Shown here piece by piece: positions 7,636-15,792 of a stretch of 32,733 bases of DNA. Under the pieces are notes generated by a model. That model ran no database searches, was not told the DNA's origin, and was given only the letters and a program-made list of their open reading frames with translations. Numbering within the stretch: the first letter of the stretch is position 1; each line of letters starts with the position of its first letter. This DNA is from Betaproteobacteria bacterium (GTDB taxonomy: Bacteria > Pseudomonadota > Gammaproteobacteria > Burkholderiales > Methylophilaceae): assembly GCA_022599515.1 (NCBI GenBank), contig JAHZMC010000005.1:1-32733 (forward strand). Reading direction: 5' to 3'. Made by a program: the position numbers and the translations under genes.

Positions 7636-8856
7636 CTACTCTAAAAAAATCGCCAGTAAATCATTTAAAAAGCGTTGCCCTAATAAAGTGGGTTTAATGC
7701 GTTGCGCATCTCGTGTAATTAAGCCTTTTTCTTCTGCTGTTTTTAAACGTTTAGCAATGGTGATTAACGGCAAACCAGTCCGCTCTTGAAATAAATCCGC
7801 ATTAAAACCTTCCGTTAATCGCAAGGCATTCATCATAAACTCAAAACCAAGATCAGCCTGCGGAATCAGCAAGGTGTTATCAACCGCATTACCCGCTTCA
7901 GCATTGCCCATAAACGCTTTTGGATGTTTATGCCGTGTTTCACGGGTGATTTTATCGTGATAACTCAGCTTGCTATGCGCGCCCGCACCAATACCTAAAT
8001 AATCGCCAAATGACCAATAATTAATATTATGTCGCGCTTGGCTTTTTGGTTTGCAAAACGCAGAGGTTTCATAATGCTGATAACCATTTTCTGCTAATAA
8101 TTGTTCTATCTTTTCTTGCATCTCAGCACTGTTATCGTCACTCGGCAAACTCGGCGGCGTACGATAAAAAGCCGTATTCGGCTCTAAAGTTAAATGATAA
8201 AACGACAAATGGTCAGGGTTCAGCGCAATCGCTTGCTGCGCGTCTTGTAAAGCATCACTCAAGCTTTGATTCGGCAAACCATACATCACATCAAAATTCA
8301 CACGGTCAAATGTTGCTAACGCTAATTCCGCTGCCTGAATCGCCTGTTTATCATCATGAATCCGTCCCAATGATTGTAAATAATCACGATTAAAACTCTG
8401 TATACCAAGCGAAACACGATTCACCCCAGCTTGTTTATAACCTGCAAAATTAGCGGTATCGACAGTGCCAGGGTTCGCTTCAAGCGTCACCTCCGCATCA
8501 AATTCCAGCGGCGTTAACATATTCACCGCTTCTAAAATGGCATTAATCGATTCCGCGCTAAACAAACTCGGCGTACCGCCACCAAAAAACACACTCCGAA
8601 TTTTGCGCCCATACACCCGCGGCACCGACTGCTCTAAATCTGAAATCAACGCCTGCACATAACGTTTTTCAGGTATCTCAGCACGACTCTCATGCGAATT
8701 AAAATCACAATAAGGGCACTTCTTAACGCACCAAGGAATGTGAATGTATAAGCAAAGCGGCGGTGAGTTTTTTAAGCCTGAAATGGTTTGGCTGCCAGTG
8801 ATGGGGGCAGGTTGGTTGATGGTGTTTAAATTAGCGGCTGGGATAATGGGAATCAT
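7636..8856 (-). CDS. hemW: Radical SAM haem chaperone HemW
   Basis: HemW was long annotated as oxygen-independent coproporphyrinogen oxidase, but it binds and delivers haem to respiratory enzymes. The radical SAM cluster motif is visible as Cys43, Cys47 and Cys50 in WCVKKCPYCDF, followed by FFGGGTPSLF and VNRVSLGIQSF. The C-terminal HemN-like domain carries HNINYWSFGDYLGIGAGAHS. True HemN proteins have a longer N-terminal arm and an extra conserved cysteine; the 406-residue length fits HemW. About 30 poorly conserved residues precede the first strand, and a TATAAT-like box lies only seven nucleotides before the ATG, so the start is uncertain. It converges with the LysM-like gene five nucleotides away. 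Confidence 0.92.
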   Translation of the reverse strand: MIPIIPAANLNTINQPAPITGSQTISGLKNSPPLCLYIHIPWCVKKCPYCDFNSHESRAEIPEKRYVQALISDLEQSVPRVYGRKIRSVFFGGGTPSLFSAESINAILEAVNMLTPLEFDAEVTLEANPGTVDTANFAGYKQAGVNRVSLGIQSFNRDYLQSLGRIHDDKQAIQAAELALATFDRVNFDVMYGLPNQSLSDALQDAQQAIALNPDHLSFYHLTLEPNTAFYRTPPSLPSDDNSAEMQEKIEQLLAENGYQHYETSAFCKPKSQARHNINYWSFGDYLGIGAGAHSKLSYHDKITRETRHKHPKAFMGNAEAGNAVDNTLLIPQADLGFEFMMNALRLTEGFNADLFQERTGLPLITIAKRLKTAEEKGLITRDAQRIKPTLLGQRFLNDLLAIFLE

Positions 8857-8955
8857 GGGCGTATTATAACTTTTTGTTATTTTTGATAAATAAAATATTC
8901 TCTAGTAAAGTGAAGATAATAATTATAAGAATCAGAAAGCTAACCCCATCCCAAC

Positions 8956-8976
8956 CTTCCCCCCTTTATGGGGAAG
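8956..8976. repeat. Small C/G hairpin between recQ and hemW
   Basis: CTTCCCC (8956-8962) faces GGGGAAG (8970-8976) around a short loop, inside a C-rich stretch unlike the AT-rich surroundings. It lies after the recQ stop on the minus strand. No T-tract follows, so terminator action is doubtful. It resembles dispersed intergenic repeats with CCCAACC/CCCC runs. Confidence 0.35.
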
Positions 8977-9007
8977 AGATTAAAATCAATAAGATGACTT
9001 CTTTGAT

Positions 9008-10828
9008 TTAACCTGCTTCCGCAATCACTTCCAAAAACGCCAGCCCATACCGCTCCAACTTAGCTTGCCCAATCCCACTAATCTGCCCCATTGCTGTTAA
9101 ATCTTGTGGTTTTTGATTCAAAATTTCAATCAGCGTGGCATCATGAAAAATCACATAGGGTGGCACACTTTGTTCTTTGGCTAATTCCATGCGTTTGGCT
9201 TTTAGCGCTAACCATAATGGGTCATCATTCGCGCCTTCAAAGGCTTCTTTTAGGCGTGAAGAGCGTTCTGCTTTGCTGGCGCGTTTTTCTGGGGTGGCAT
9301 CACGGCGTAGCCAGATTTCTTGTTCGCCTTTTAGAATCGGGCGGGCGGTTTCGGTGAGTTTTAAACCACCATATGCAGCAATGTCTGCTTCTAAATATCC
9401 CGCGGCGGTGAGTTGGCGATATACACTGTTCCATTGTGATTGGCTGAAGTCTTTGCCTATTCCAAAAGTGCTCACTTTGTCATGATTAAAGCGTTCAATC
9501 TGCGGTGTTAATTTGCCGATTAATACATCAATTAAATGTCCCGCACCAAATCTTTGACCTGTGCGATACACACAAGACAATGCCATTTGTGCCGCTTGCG
9601 TGGCTAGCCAAGTATCGACTGGATTGATGCAGTTGTCGCATTGTCCACAATTGCCAGGATGCTCTTCACCAAAGTAACGCAAGATGCTTTGATGACGGCA
9701 ACCCGTTGATTCGCAAAAGCCCAACAAAGCATTGAGCTTAATCACTTCTAATCGCTTACGTTCTTCTGATGCGTCGCCACTATCCAACATTTGCCGCATC
9801 GAAACAACATCGCCCATGCCGTAAGCCATCCAAGCGTTTGCAGGCAAGCCATCACGACCTGCACGACCTGTTTCTTGATAATAACCTTCCATGCTTTTTG
9901 GCAAATCTAGATGCGCCACAAAACGCACATTGGGTTTATCAATGCCCATGCCAAACGCAATGGTGGCGACCATGATAATGCCTTCTTCACGTAAAAAACG
10001 GCGTTGGTTATGTTCGCGTAATTGCGCGGATAATCCTGCATGATAGGGCAAGGCTTGCCAACCTTTTTCCGTTAACCATGCGGCTGTTGCTTCTACTTTT
10101 TTACGTGATAAACAATAAATAATCCCCGCGTCATTGGCATGTTCGCGTTCTAAAAAATGTAGGAGTTGTTGGCGGGCATTATCTTTAATGGTCACGTGAT
10201 AGCGAATATTGGGGCGATCAAAACTTGAAATAAACTGTTGTGCGTTTTCCAGTGCCAATTGCGAGATGATTTCTGCACGTGTTGGGCCATCTGCCGTTGC
10301 GGTTAATGCAATGCGTGGCACTTTTGGAAATCGGTCATGCAAGATGGTGAGTTGGCGATATTCAGGGCGGAAATCATGGCCCCATTGCGATACACAATGT
10401 GCTTCATCAATGGCGAATAAAGCCAAACCGACATGGGTATTGACTTCATCTAGCAAGTTTAAAAAACTGCTAACCGTTAATCGCTCAGGGGCAACATATA
10501 AGATTTTAATCTCACCTGATAACACTTTGCTGGTGATGCTGGCGTTGTCTTCTACACTTAAACTGGAGTTTAAAAAAGCTGCTTTTACACCTAATTGTTG
10601 TAAGGCTTCGACTTGATCTTGCATCAATGCAATTAAAGGCGAAACGATAATGGCTAAACCGTCACGGGCTAAAGCAGGAATCTGATAACAAAGTGATTTA
10701 CCGCCGCCCGTTGGCATCAAGACTAAGGCGTCTTGCCCTGCAATCACATGCTCTACGATGGCTTGCTGTTTATCTCGGAAACTGTCATAGCCAAAAGTAG
10801 TTTGTAGAATATCAATGGCGTCACTCAA
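9008..10828 (-). CDS. recQ: ATP-dependent DNA helicase RecQ
   Basis: RecQ unwinds DNA 3' to 5' and works in the RecF recombination pathway and at stalled forks. The 606-residue protein has the full bacterial layout. The helicase core has TGGGKS at 40-45, DEAH at 140-143 followed by [13 protein letters not shown], and the arginine-finger motif GRAGRDG. The zinc subdomain has cysteines 376, 393, 396 and 399. A winged-helix RQC region follows, and the C-terminal HRDC domain carries [13 protein letters not shown]. The frame starts with TTG; AAGAGGTG a few bases upstream is a strong ribosome site that supports this start. A 23-nt palindrome lies about 60 nt before the start. Confidence 0.97.
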   Translation of the reverse strand: MSDAIDILQTTFGYDSFRDKQQAIVEHVIAGQDALVLMPTGGGKSLCYQIPALARDGLAIIVSPLIALMQDQVEALQQLGVKAAFLNSSLSVEDNASITSKVLSGEIKILYVAPERLTVSSFLNLLDEVNTHVGLALFAIDEAHCVSQWGHDFRPEYRQLTILHDRFPKVPRIALTATADGPTRAEIISQLALENAQQFISSFDRPNIRYHVTIKDNARQQLLHFLEREHANDAGIIYCLSRKKVEATAAWLTEKGWQALPYHAGLSAQLREHNQRRFLREEGIIMVATIAFGMGIDKPNVRFVAHLDLPKSMEGYYQETGRAGRDGLPANAWMAYGMGDVVSMRQMLDSGDASEERKRLEVIKLNALLGFCESTGCRHQSILRYFGEEHPGNCGQCDNCINPVDTWLATQAAQMALSCVYRTGQRFGAGHLIDVLIGKLTPQIERFNHDKVSTFGIGKDFSQSQWNSVYRQLTAAGYLEADIAAYGGLKLTETARPILKGEQEIWLRRDATPEKRASKAERSSRLKEAFEGANDDPLWLALKAKRMELAKEQSVPPYVIFHDATLIEILNQKPQDLTAMGQISGIGQAKLERYGLAFLEVIAEAG

Positions 10829-10884
10829 AACGCACCTCTTGAATGGCGCTGCTAGTTGAGTGAGTGCTTGATGGCGGTGTTAAC

Positions 10885-10907
10885 ATTTTGCGTATTGTAC
10901 GCAAAAT
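10885..10907. promoter_or_regulatory. Perfect 10-bp palindrome upstream of recQ, possible operator
   Basis: ATTTTGCGTA (10885-10894) and TACGCAAAAT (10898-10907) are exact inverted copies around TTG. It lies 57 nt upstream of the recQ start and about 30 nt beyond the terminator of the small peptide gene. The symmetry and position suit a dimeric repressor site. A structural RNA hairpin is the alternative, since the loop is only three bases. Confidence 0.4.
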
Positions 10908-10940
10908 TTAAATAAGAAAAGTAGAAAATATAGGGAAGTT

Positions 10941-10991
10941 AAAAAATGAGCCAACCATTGTTGGCGGAAAATGAATTTAATCCGCCAACAA
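10941..10991 (-). terminator. Intrinsic terminator after the small peptide gene
   Basis: TTGTTGGCGGA (10958-10968) and TCCGCCAACAA (10981-10991) pair perfectly over 11 bp with a 12-nt loop. On the minus strand the stem begins eight nucleotides after the TAG of the peptide gene and is followed, after about 11 nt, by six T residues (A-run 10941-10946). The T-run is a little distant, but placement makes this the end of the peptide transcript. Confidence 0.7.
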
Positions 10992-10999
10992 TATGTTAT

Positions 11000-11110
11000 C
11001 TAGTGTTTTTCGCAATGTTCTTTTTCTGGATGACATTCTTTATCATTAGCAATTGCAACATTTGAAACAACAGCAAATAGTACAAACAAAACTGCAGCAA
11101 ATTTTTTCAT
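11000..11110 (-). CDS. Small exported Cys/His-rich peptide (36 residues)
   Basis: An ATG at 11110 opens a 36-codon frame ending in TAG at 11000-11002. AAAGGAAAA with a suitable gap before the ATG is a good ribosome site. The first 21 residues form a textbook signal peptide: MKKF start, hydrophobic core VLFVLFAVV, and ANVAIA-type small residues at the end. The predicted mature part is only about 15 residues. It contains two cysteines, three histidines, four glutamates and four lysines (KECHPEKEHCEKH). Such composition could bind a metal or form a disulphide, but this is inference. A hairpin lies on each side, implying its own transcript. I do not recognise a family. Confidence 0.65.
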   Translation of the reverse strand: MKKFAAVLFVLFAVVSNVAIANDKECHPEKEHCEKH

Positions 11111-11130
11111 TGTATTTTCCTTTGGGAGTT

Positions 11131-11178
11131 AAAAATAACTGCAAAACGACTTTTTGGTTAGCGTTGTTTTGCAGTATA
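11131..11178 (-). terminator. Hairpin with T-tract between the rph-rdgB operon and the peptide gene
   Basis: On the minus strand ACTGCAAAAC (from 11175) pairs with GTTTTGCAGT (ending 11138) as a 10-bp stem. One mismatch and two more pairs extend it towards a 12-nt loop, and TATTTTT follows directly. It lies about 50 nt after the stop of the 72-residue gene, so it most simply ends that operon. A TATACT box overlaps the stem base (11173-11178), so it could instead be an attenuator in the leader of the peptide gene. Confidence 0.55.
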
Positions 11179-11224
11179 AATCTCTATCGTCTTGCCTTTT
11201 GACAACTTGAGGAAAATTTGAAAA

Positions 11225-11443
11225 TTATTTTTTTGCATAAGGGTTCACAAGGCTATCTACTAACGCATGCAAAGCTTCGCGCATTTGTTGCTCTGAGACT
11301 TCCATTAACAAACCATCTTCAAAAGCATCTTGCGTAATTTGTTGTATCTCGTCAAAGTTTTCTTTCATTACGCGGATTTTCTCCGTGCAGGCAACGATGC
11401 TTTTATCGTCGCGTATCCAAGTGGGTAATTTTGTTTTCGACAT
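11225..11443 (-). CDS. Conserved-looking hypothetical protein, 72 residues
   Basis: I do not recognise this protein. It is soluble, without signal peptide or membrane span. The N-terminal half (TWIRDDKSIVACTEKIRVM) is basic. The rest is predicted helical, with acidic and hydrophobic residues in turn, ending LVDSLVNPYAKK. Codon use matches the neighbours. It follows rdgB after 12 nucleotides on the same strand, and a hairpin terminator follows it, so it is likely the last gene of an rph-rdgB transcript. That linkage suggests housekeeping co-expression but gives no function. Small helical proteins of this size are often regulators or subunits, but nothing in the sequence decides this. Confidence 0.7.
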   Translation of the reverse strand: MSKTKLPTWIRDDKSIVACTEKIRVMKENFDEIQQITQDAFEDGLLMEVSEQQMREALHALVDSLVNPYAKK

Positions 11444-11455
11444 AATATTATTTTA

Positions 11456-12052
11456 TTAATAAGTTAAATGTTCAATTAAATGCAACATTTTGCGTAAGGC
11501 TTGGCCGCGATGGCTGATTTTATTTTTAATCTCTGGACTTAGTTCTGCCGAAGCCTTTCCTGTCATATCATCCAAAAATAAAGGGTCATAGCCAAAACCA
11601 TTATTGCCGCGCGGTTCTTTTAATATGCTGCCATGCCAAATGCCTTCTGCGATTAATGGTTGTGGATCATCGTGTCTGCGCACCAATACCAAACAACAAT
11701 AGTAATAAGCGGCACGGTTTTCATGACCAATTAAGGTCTCAACCAGATGTGCATTATTATTGGCGTCATTACTCGGCACACCAGCAAAGTAAGCCGATTG
11801 CACGCCAGGCTCGCCATGGAGTGCTTCTAAACATAAGCCAGAATCGTCAGCTAAAGCGGGCAGATTGGTTGCTAAACTGGCATGACGCGCTTTGGCTAAA
11901 GCGTTTTCGATAAACGTACAATAAGGCTCTTCTGCTTCTGGCACATTAAAATTGGATTGCGGTACAACTTCGATGTTCAGCGGCGATAGCATGGTCTGTA
12001 TCTCGCGCAATTTACCTTTGTTGCCGCTGGCGATAACGAGTTTTTTAAACAT
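11456..12052 (-). CDS. rdgB: dITP/XTP pyrophosphatase (non-canonical purine NTPase)
   Basis: This Ham1/RdgB protein hydrolyses dITP, ITP and XTP to monophosphates, keeping deaminated purines out of DNA and RNA. All family landmarks are visible in the 198 residues. IASGNKGKLREI forms the nucleotide pocket at the N-terminus. FIENALAKARHA and ADDSGLCLEALHGEPGVQSA hold the metal-binding acidic residues. GNNGFGYDPLF and the C-terminal SHRGQAL bind the base and phosphates. The ATG follows the rph stop after six nucleotides, the conserved rph-rdgB pairing seen in many proteobacteria. In other genomes hemW often follows directly; here recQ and two small genes intervene. Confidence 0.97.
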   Translation of the reverse strand: MFKKLVIASGNKGKLREIQTMLSPLNIEVVPQSNFNVPEAEEPYCTFIENALAKARHASLATNLPALADDSGLCLEALHGEPGVQSAYFAGVPSNDANNNAHLVETLIGHENRAAYYYCCLVLVRRHDDPQPLIAEGIWHGSILKEPRGNNGFGYDPLFLDDMTGKASAELSPEIKNKISHRGQALRKMLHLIEHLTY

Positions 12053-12058
12053 AATGCT

Positions 12059-12787
12059 TTAGATACCTAAGGCTTGTTTTTGTAATGTTAATAATTGTTT
12101 AATACCATGCTCAGCCAAATCCGTCATGGCGTTCATGGTATCGCGACTAAACGGCTCGCCTTCTGCTGTACCCTGAATTTCGACAAAACCACCGCTACTG
12201 GTCATGACAATATTCATATCTGTGTCGCAATCAGAATCCTCAATATAATCTAAATCAAGCACTGGAGTGCCTTTGTAAACGCCGACAGAAATCGCTGCAA
12301 CTGCATGGGTGAGTGGTGATTCTGTGAGTAAGTTATTATTAAGCAAATAAGTAATGGCATCATGCATGGCAACATAAGCGCCGGTAATACTCGCAGTACG
12401 TGTGCCACCATCGGCTTGAATGACATCACAATCAAAATGAATGGTGCGTTCGCCCAGTTTTGTTAAATCAATCACGGCGCGTAAGCTGCGACCAATCAAG
12501 CGTTGAATTTCTTGGGTGCGACCAGACTGTTTGCCTCTTGCCGCTTCTCGTTGCATACGGCTACCAGTAGAGCGCGGCAACATACCGTATTCAGCGGTAA
12601 CCCAACCTTGTCCTTGCCCTTTTAAAAAGCCAGGCACTTTTTCCTCGACACTAGCCGTACAAAGCACATGAGTATCACCGAATTTAACGAGTACGGAACC
12701 TTCCGCATGTTTGGTGTAATGGCGCATGATTTCGACTTGGCGTAATTGGTTATTTTCACGATTGCTGGGGCGATTAACAGATGACAT
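12059..12787 (-). CDS. rph: Ribonuclease PH
   Basis: RNase PH trims the 3' ends of tRNA precursors by phosphorolysis and forms a hexameric ring. The 242 residues are the usual length and open with [16 protein letters not shown], matching the RP-(S/N)-R start typical of the family. Further landmarks are [34 protein letters not shown] with the catalytic region, and the phosphate/substrate motifs [10 protein letters not shown] and [19 protein letters not shown]. No truncation of the kind found in E. coli K-12 is present. It starts the rph-rdgB unit. A TATAAT box and a 10-bp hairpin lie just ahead of the ATG. Confidence 0.97.
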   Translation of the reverse strand: MSSVNRPSNRENNQLRQVEIMRHYTKHAEGSVLVKFGDTHVLCTASVEEKVPGFLKGQGQGWVTAEYGMLPRSTGSRMQREAARGKQSGRTQEIQRLIGRSLRAVIDLTKLGERTIHFDCDVIQADGGTRTASITGAYVAMHDAITYLLNNNLLTESPLTHAVAAISVGVYKGTPVLDLDYIEDSDCDTDMNIVMTSSGGFVEIQGTAEGEPFSRDTMNAMTDLAEHGIKQLLTLQKQALGI

Positions 12788-12792
12788 TTTGG

Positions 12793-12821
12793 ATAAGCTT
12801 TTGATAAAAAAGCTTATTATA
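12793..12821 (-). promoter_or_regulatory. Candidate -10 box and leader hairpin of rph
   Basis: On the minus strand TATAAT (complement of 12816-12821) lies 28 nt before the rph ATG. Directly after it ATAAGCTTTT and AAAAGCTTAT (12793-12802 and 12808-12817) form a 10-bp stem with a 5-nt loop ending five nucleotides from the ATG. No good -35 hexamer is seen. The stem would sit where a ribosome site is expected, so it may limit translation. Confidence 0.35.
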
Positions 12822-12844
12822 AAACATGCAGCACAGATGCGTCG

Positions 12845-13804
12845 CTAAATTCCCGTTTTCTGTTTGGTTCTGAGGAGGGCGGCTTGAATCTCGGCAAGGG
12901 TTTTCTCAATATCTTCGTCTGAAAAATCATCAATTACTTGCTCATCCATTGCATGCACATCTGTTACAAACCCATCTGTAGCGCGATGGGTGACTGGATT
13001 AATAATCGTCGTCGTTTCACTAAAAGGCATTTGCTGAGTAGAAACGGCATCGTTACTCAATTGTTTATCACCCCATTGCAGGGTAATGGCGCTTAAATTA
13101 TCACCATGCTCATTAACTGTTTTTTCTGCTGCATCCATTAATGCATTGGTCGCTTCGGCAACATCAGCATATTTGTTGAGAATTTTTTTAATTTCTGTGT
13201 CTTTCAAACAGCCCCAAAGACCATCAGTACAGAGCAATATAGTGTCGCCTTCAACAAGCTCCATTCTGTTGGAAAGGTCAATTTTCGGTGCCTCTTTGCC
13301 GCCGATGCAATTGTGGATTTTATTTTTATAGGGATGTATAGCCATTTCCTGCTTGGTAATCAGGCCTCGACTATATAAAGACTGCACAATCGAATGATCT
13401 TCGGTACGGAACAACAAATGATTGCCACGGAAATGATATAAACGAGAATCGCCAGCGTGGGCGCAATAGAGATAGCCGCGTTGAATAATCGCGGCTACGA
13501 TAGTAGTGCGCGGTGATTCGATTAACTGTTGTGTTAGGGTCAAATTTTCAATCATATCGTGTACTTGTTGAATATGATCGGTTAAAAATTTTGCAGGACT
13601 GTTCAGTAAAGGCTTCGCCAAACGTTGAAAAGCATCAGTCAATGTCTCAATGGCAAGTTGCGCAGCAATTTCGCCGTGGCGATGACCGCCCATACCATCT
13701 GCTAATACCAACAATACACTTTCTTTGCTGTAAGAATAGGCAAGTCTATCCTCATTGTGCGCTCTTTGACCTTGACGGCTGTTTTGATAAATCGTGAATT
13801 TCAT
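12845..13804 (-). CDS. PP2C-family protein Ser/Thr phosphatase
   Basis: The 319-residue protein should remove phosphate from Ser/Thr residues using two metal ions. Conserved metal and phosphate sites are all present: NEDR at 17-20, LADGMGGH with Asp36, GDSRLY at 118-123, CTDGLWG around 194, and GDNLSAI around 234. No membrane span or signal peptide is present. Residues beyond about 245 form a non-catalytic acidic tail (DDFSDEDIEKTLAEIQAAL) of unknown role. It follows the Ser/Thr kinase gene by 11 nucleotides on the same strand, forming a kinase-phosphatase pair as in other bacterial reversible phosphorylation modules. No type VI secretion genes are adjacent. Confidence 0.9.
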   Translation of the reverse strand: MKFTIYQNSRQGQRAHNEDRLAYSYSKESVLLVLADGMGGHRHGEIAAQLAIETLTDAFQRLAKPLLNSPAKFLTDHIQQVHDMIENLTLTQQLIESPRTTIVAAIIQRGYLYCAHAGDSRLYHFRGNHLLFRTEDHSIVQSLYSRGLITKQEMAIHPYKNKIHNCIGGKEAPKIDLSNRMELVEGDTILLCTDGLWGCLKDTEIKKILNKYADVAEATNALMDAAEKTVNEHGDNLSAITLQWGDKQLSNDAVSTQQMPFSETTTIINPVTHRATDGFVTDVHAMDEQVIDDFSDEDIEKTLAEIQAALLRTKQKTGI

Positions 13805-13815
13805 CGCTATATTAA

Positions 13816-14688
13816 TTACGCTCGGTTAAAGACGGCTTGAATTTTTTTAGCAAAGCTGAGCTTTTTAGGTGGCTGCACAACGGCAGGTGTCATTAAGGCT
13901 TTTTGTAGCGCAAATACGCTTTGCGGCCTATCCAAATAATCCAATTGTAAACAGCTGTCAATAATCCCGAGTAACTCAGCACTATAAATGCCTTCACCAA
14001 TACTAACTGCTGATGGAAGAAAGTCCTTCTTAATGCGTTTGTTCGCGGCAATCGGTGCGGCTCTTGATAAGCAAGAATACATACTGGCACCAACACTATA
14101 AATATCGCTCCACGGCCCTAGTTTTTTGCGATCATAATATTGTTCTGGCGGTGCGAATCCTGAGGTAAAACTTGCTGATAAATTAGACTGTACTTCAGAT
14201 AGTGTTTGTCTAGCAGAGCCAAAATCTAATAGAACGGGAGAACCATCTAATCGAATATAAATATTGGCAGGCTTAATATCTAGATGCAGCATTTTTTGTA
14301 AATGGACTTCTCTTAATCCATTGAGCAGCTGACCAAAAACACGCCGCACAAATTTTTCGCTCACTGGCGCAGATTCCGCAAGAATTGACTCTTGCATGGA
14401 TTTGCCACGCTCGTATTGCATGACCATATAAACCGTGTTGTTTTCACGAAAGAAATTAGTCGCACGGACAATGTTTTCATGATTAATTTTGGCGAGTGCT
14501 AAGCCTTCTTCAAAAAAGCATTTGAGCCCATGTTTAAAGGTTGTTGCATCAGCCTCGGAGCTGATCATAACGGTAGCGCCTTGTTCACGCAAAGCAAGAC
14601 CAGTTGGCATATATTCTTTAATGGCAACGGTATTATTGTCGCTGTCTTGTGCAAGATAGACGAAACTAAAACCACCCGTGCTTAACAC
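13816..14688 (-). CDS. Hanks-type Ser/Thr protein kinase; N-terminal codons out of frame
   Basis: From a GTG at 14688 the open frame encodes 290 residues of a eukaryotic-like kinase. It shows STGGFSFVYLA (glycine loop), Lys24 in VAIKEYMP, HLDIKPAN with catalytic Asp137, DFG at 155-157 and an APPEQY activation-loop end. HLD replaces the usual HRD. No transmembrane or sensor domain follows, so it is cytosolic. The natural start is probably the ATG at 14753, which gives MAKANNQTLPI. Adding one G near 14720 would join this to GYQLQHYTITKVLSTGG, a normal kinase N-terminus. As it stands, that frame stops within 25 codons, so translation needs a weaker internal start. The partner phosphatase is intact. 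Confidence 0.8.
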   Translation of the reverse strand: MLSTGGFSFVYLAQDSDNNTVAIKEYMPTGLALREQGATVMISSEADATTFKHGLKCFFEEGLALAKINHENIVRATNFFRENNTVYMVMQYERGKSMQESILAESAPVSEKFVRRVFGQLLNGLREVHLQKMLHLDIKPANIYIRLDGSPVLLDFGSARQTLSEVQSNLSASFTSGFAPPEQYYDRKKLGPWSDIYSVGASMYSCLSRAAPIAANKRIKKDFLPSAVSIGEGIYSAELLGIIDSCLQLDYLDRPQSVFALQKALMTPAVVQPPKKLSFAKKIQAVFNRA

Positions 14689-14886
14689 TTTGGTGATGGT
14701 ATAGTGTTGTAGTTGATAACAATGGGCAAGGTTTGATTATTCGCTTTTGCCATGTTAATCGCTTATGTTGAAAATGAGATATTACCGTTCAAGTGCGTAG
14801 GACATTCTCGCATAAAATCAACTAGATTTGATACAATTATCAGCATTTACTTTAAGATGACAATCCTTTTTTGTGAATAAAACGAC

Positions 14887-15750
14887 ATGATTATCAGTAT
14901 GACAGGCTATGCGTCCCATGAACGCAATACCAAGAACGGCGTATTGCAAGTTGAGTTGCGATCAGTCAATCAGCGCTATCTAGAATTGCAACTCAAGCTG
15001 GAAGATACTTTCCGCGCACAAGAGCCGCAAGTACGTGAATTGCTGAAACAAAAATTAGGGCGCGGCAAGGTTGAGTGTCGTATCAATTTAGCTCAGGCGA
15101 ATACAGCAGAGACTATTGAGCTTAATCATTCGGTTTTGCAGAATATTGCGGCTTCGGTTAAAGCAGCATCAGACTATTTTCCAGCCACACAAGCGGTGAA
15201 TGTCTTAGATGTGCTGCGTATGCCAGGCGTGATGGTGGTGCCAGTGTTTGATGCAGAGGCATTGACGCAGGATGTCATGACTGCGTTGGATGTTGCGTTA
15301 GAAACATTAATCTCGGCCAGAGCGCGAGAAGGTGAAAAATTAAAAGCGATGATTTTGGCGCGTTTAGCTGAAATTGAATCGCTTATCTTCACGGTTAAAC
15401 CGATGTTGCCAACCATGGTAAAAGCGCATCAAGACAAGTTATTGGCAAAGTTGCAAGAAGCCCAGCTGAGTCATGATGAAGAACGTATACGCCAAGAAAT
15501 CGTGTTGTATACACAGCGTATTGATGTTGACGAAGAGTTGTCGCGTTTAGATTCGCACGTGCATGAAGTGAAGCGGCTTTTAACCGCTGGTGGCATGGTG
15601 GGTAAACAATTGGATTTCTTAATGCAAGAAATGAATCGTGAGGCGAACACCTTGGGTTCAAAATCCGTTGCCATCGAAACCACACAAATAGCGATGCAAT
15701 TGAAAGTATTAATCGAGCAAATGCGTGAGCAGATTCAAAATATTGAATAA
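14887..15750 (+). CDS. yicC: YicC-family endoribonuclease
   Basis: YicC proteins are hexameric RNA-cleaving enzymes tied to small-RNA turnover and stress survival. The 287-residue length is standard. The N-terminal landmark SMTGYASHERN and the RSVNQRYLELQLKL stretch mark the YicC-like N domain. The C-terminal part (DUF1732) ends with EELSRLDSHVHEV, GKQLDFLMQEMNREANTLGSKS and a helical tail. The upstream ATG is chosen; MTGYA four residues later is an alternative, and neither has a strong ribosome site. It precedes gmk by 42 nt, a pairing conserved in proteobacteria, and is divergent from the kinase gene. Confidence 0.93.
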   Translation: MIISMTGYASHERNTKNGVLQVELRSVNQRYLELQLKLEDTFRAQEPQVRELLKQKLGRGKVECRINLAQANTAETIELNHSVLQNIAASVKAASDYFPATQAVNVLDVLRMPGVMVVPVFDAEALTQDVMTALDVALETLISARAREGEKLKAMILARLAEIESLIFTVKPMLPTMVKAHQDKLLAKLQEAQLSHDEERIRQEIVLYTQRIDVDEELSRLDSHVHEVKRLLTAGGMVGKQLDFLMQEMNREANTLGSKSVAIETTQIAMQLKVLIEQMREQIQNIE

Positions 15751-15792
15751 CATTTCATCGTTCTTCATCGCAAAATCAACTAAAATAGGCAT

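Noticed and set aside
7621-7640. Terminator between the LysM-like gene and hemW
   Set aside because: AGTCT-TAAT-AGACT is only a 5-bp stem, too weak to call as a terminator.
15395-15685. Minus-strand open frames opposite yicC
   Set aside because: They mirror the conserved C-terminal domain of YicC and have no start signals of their own.
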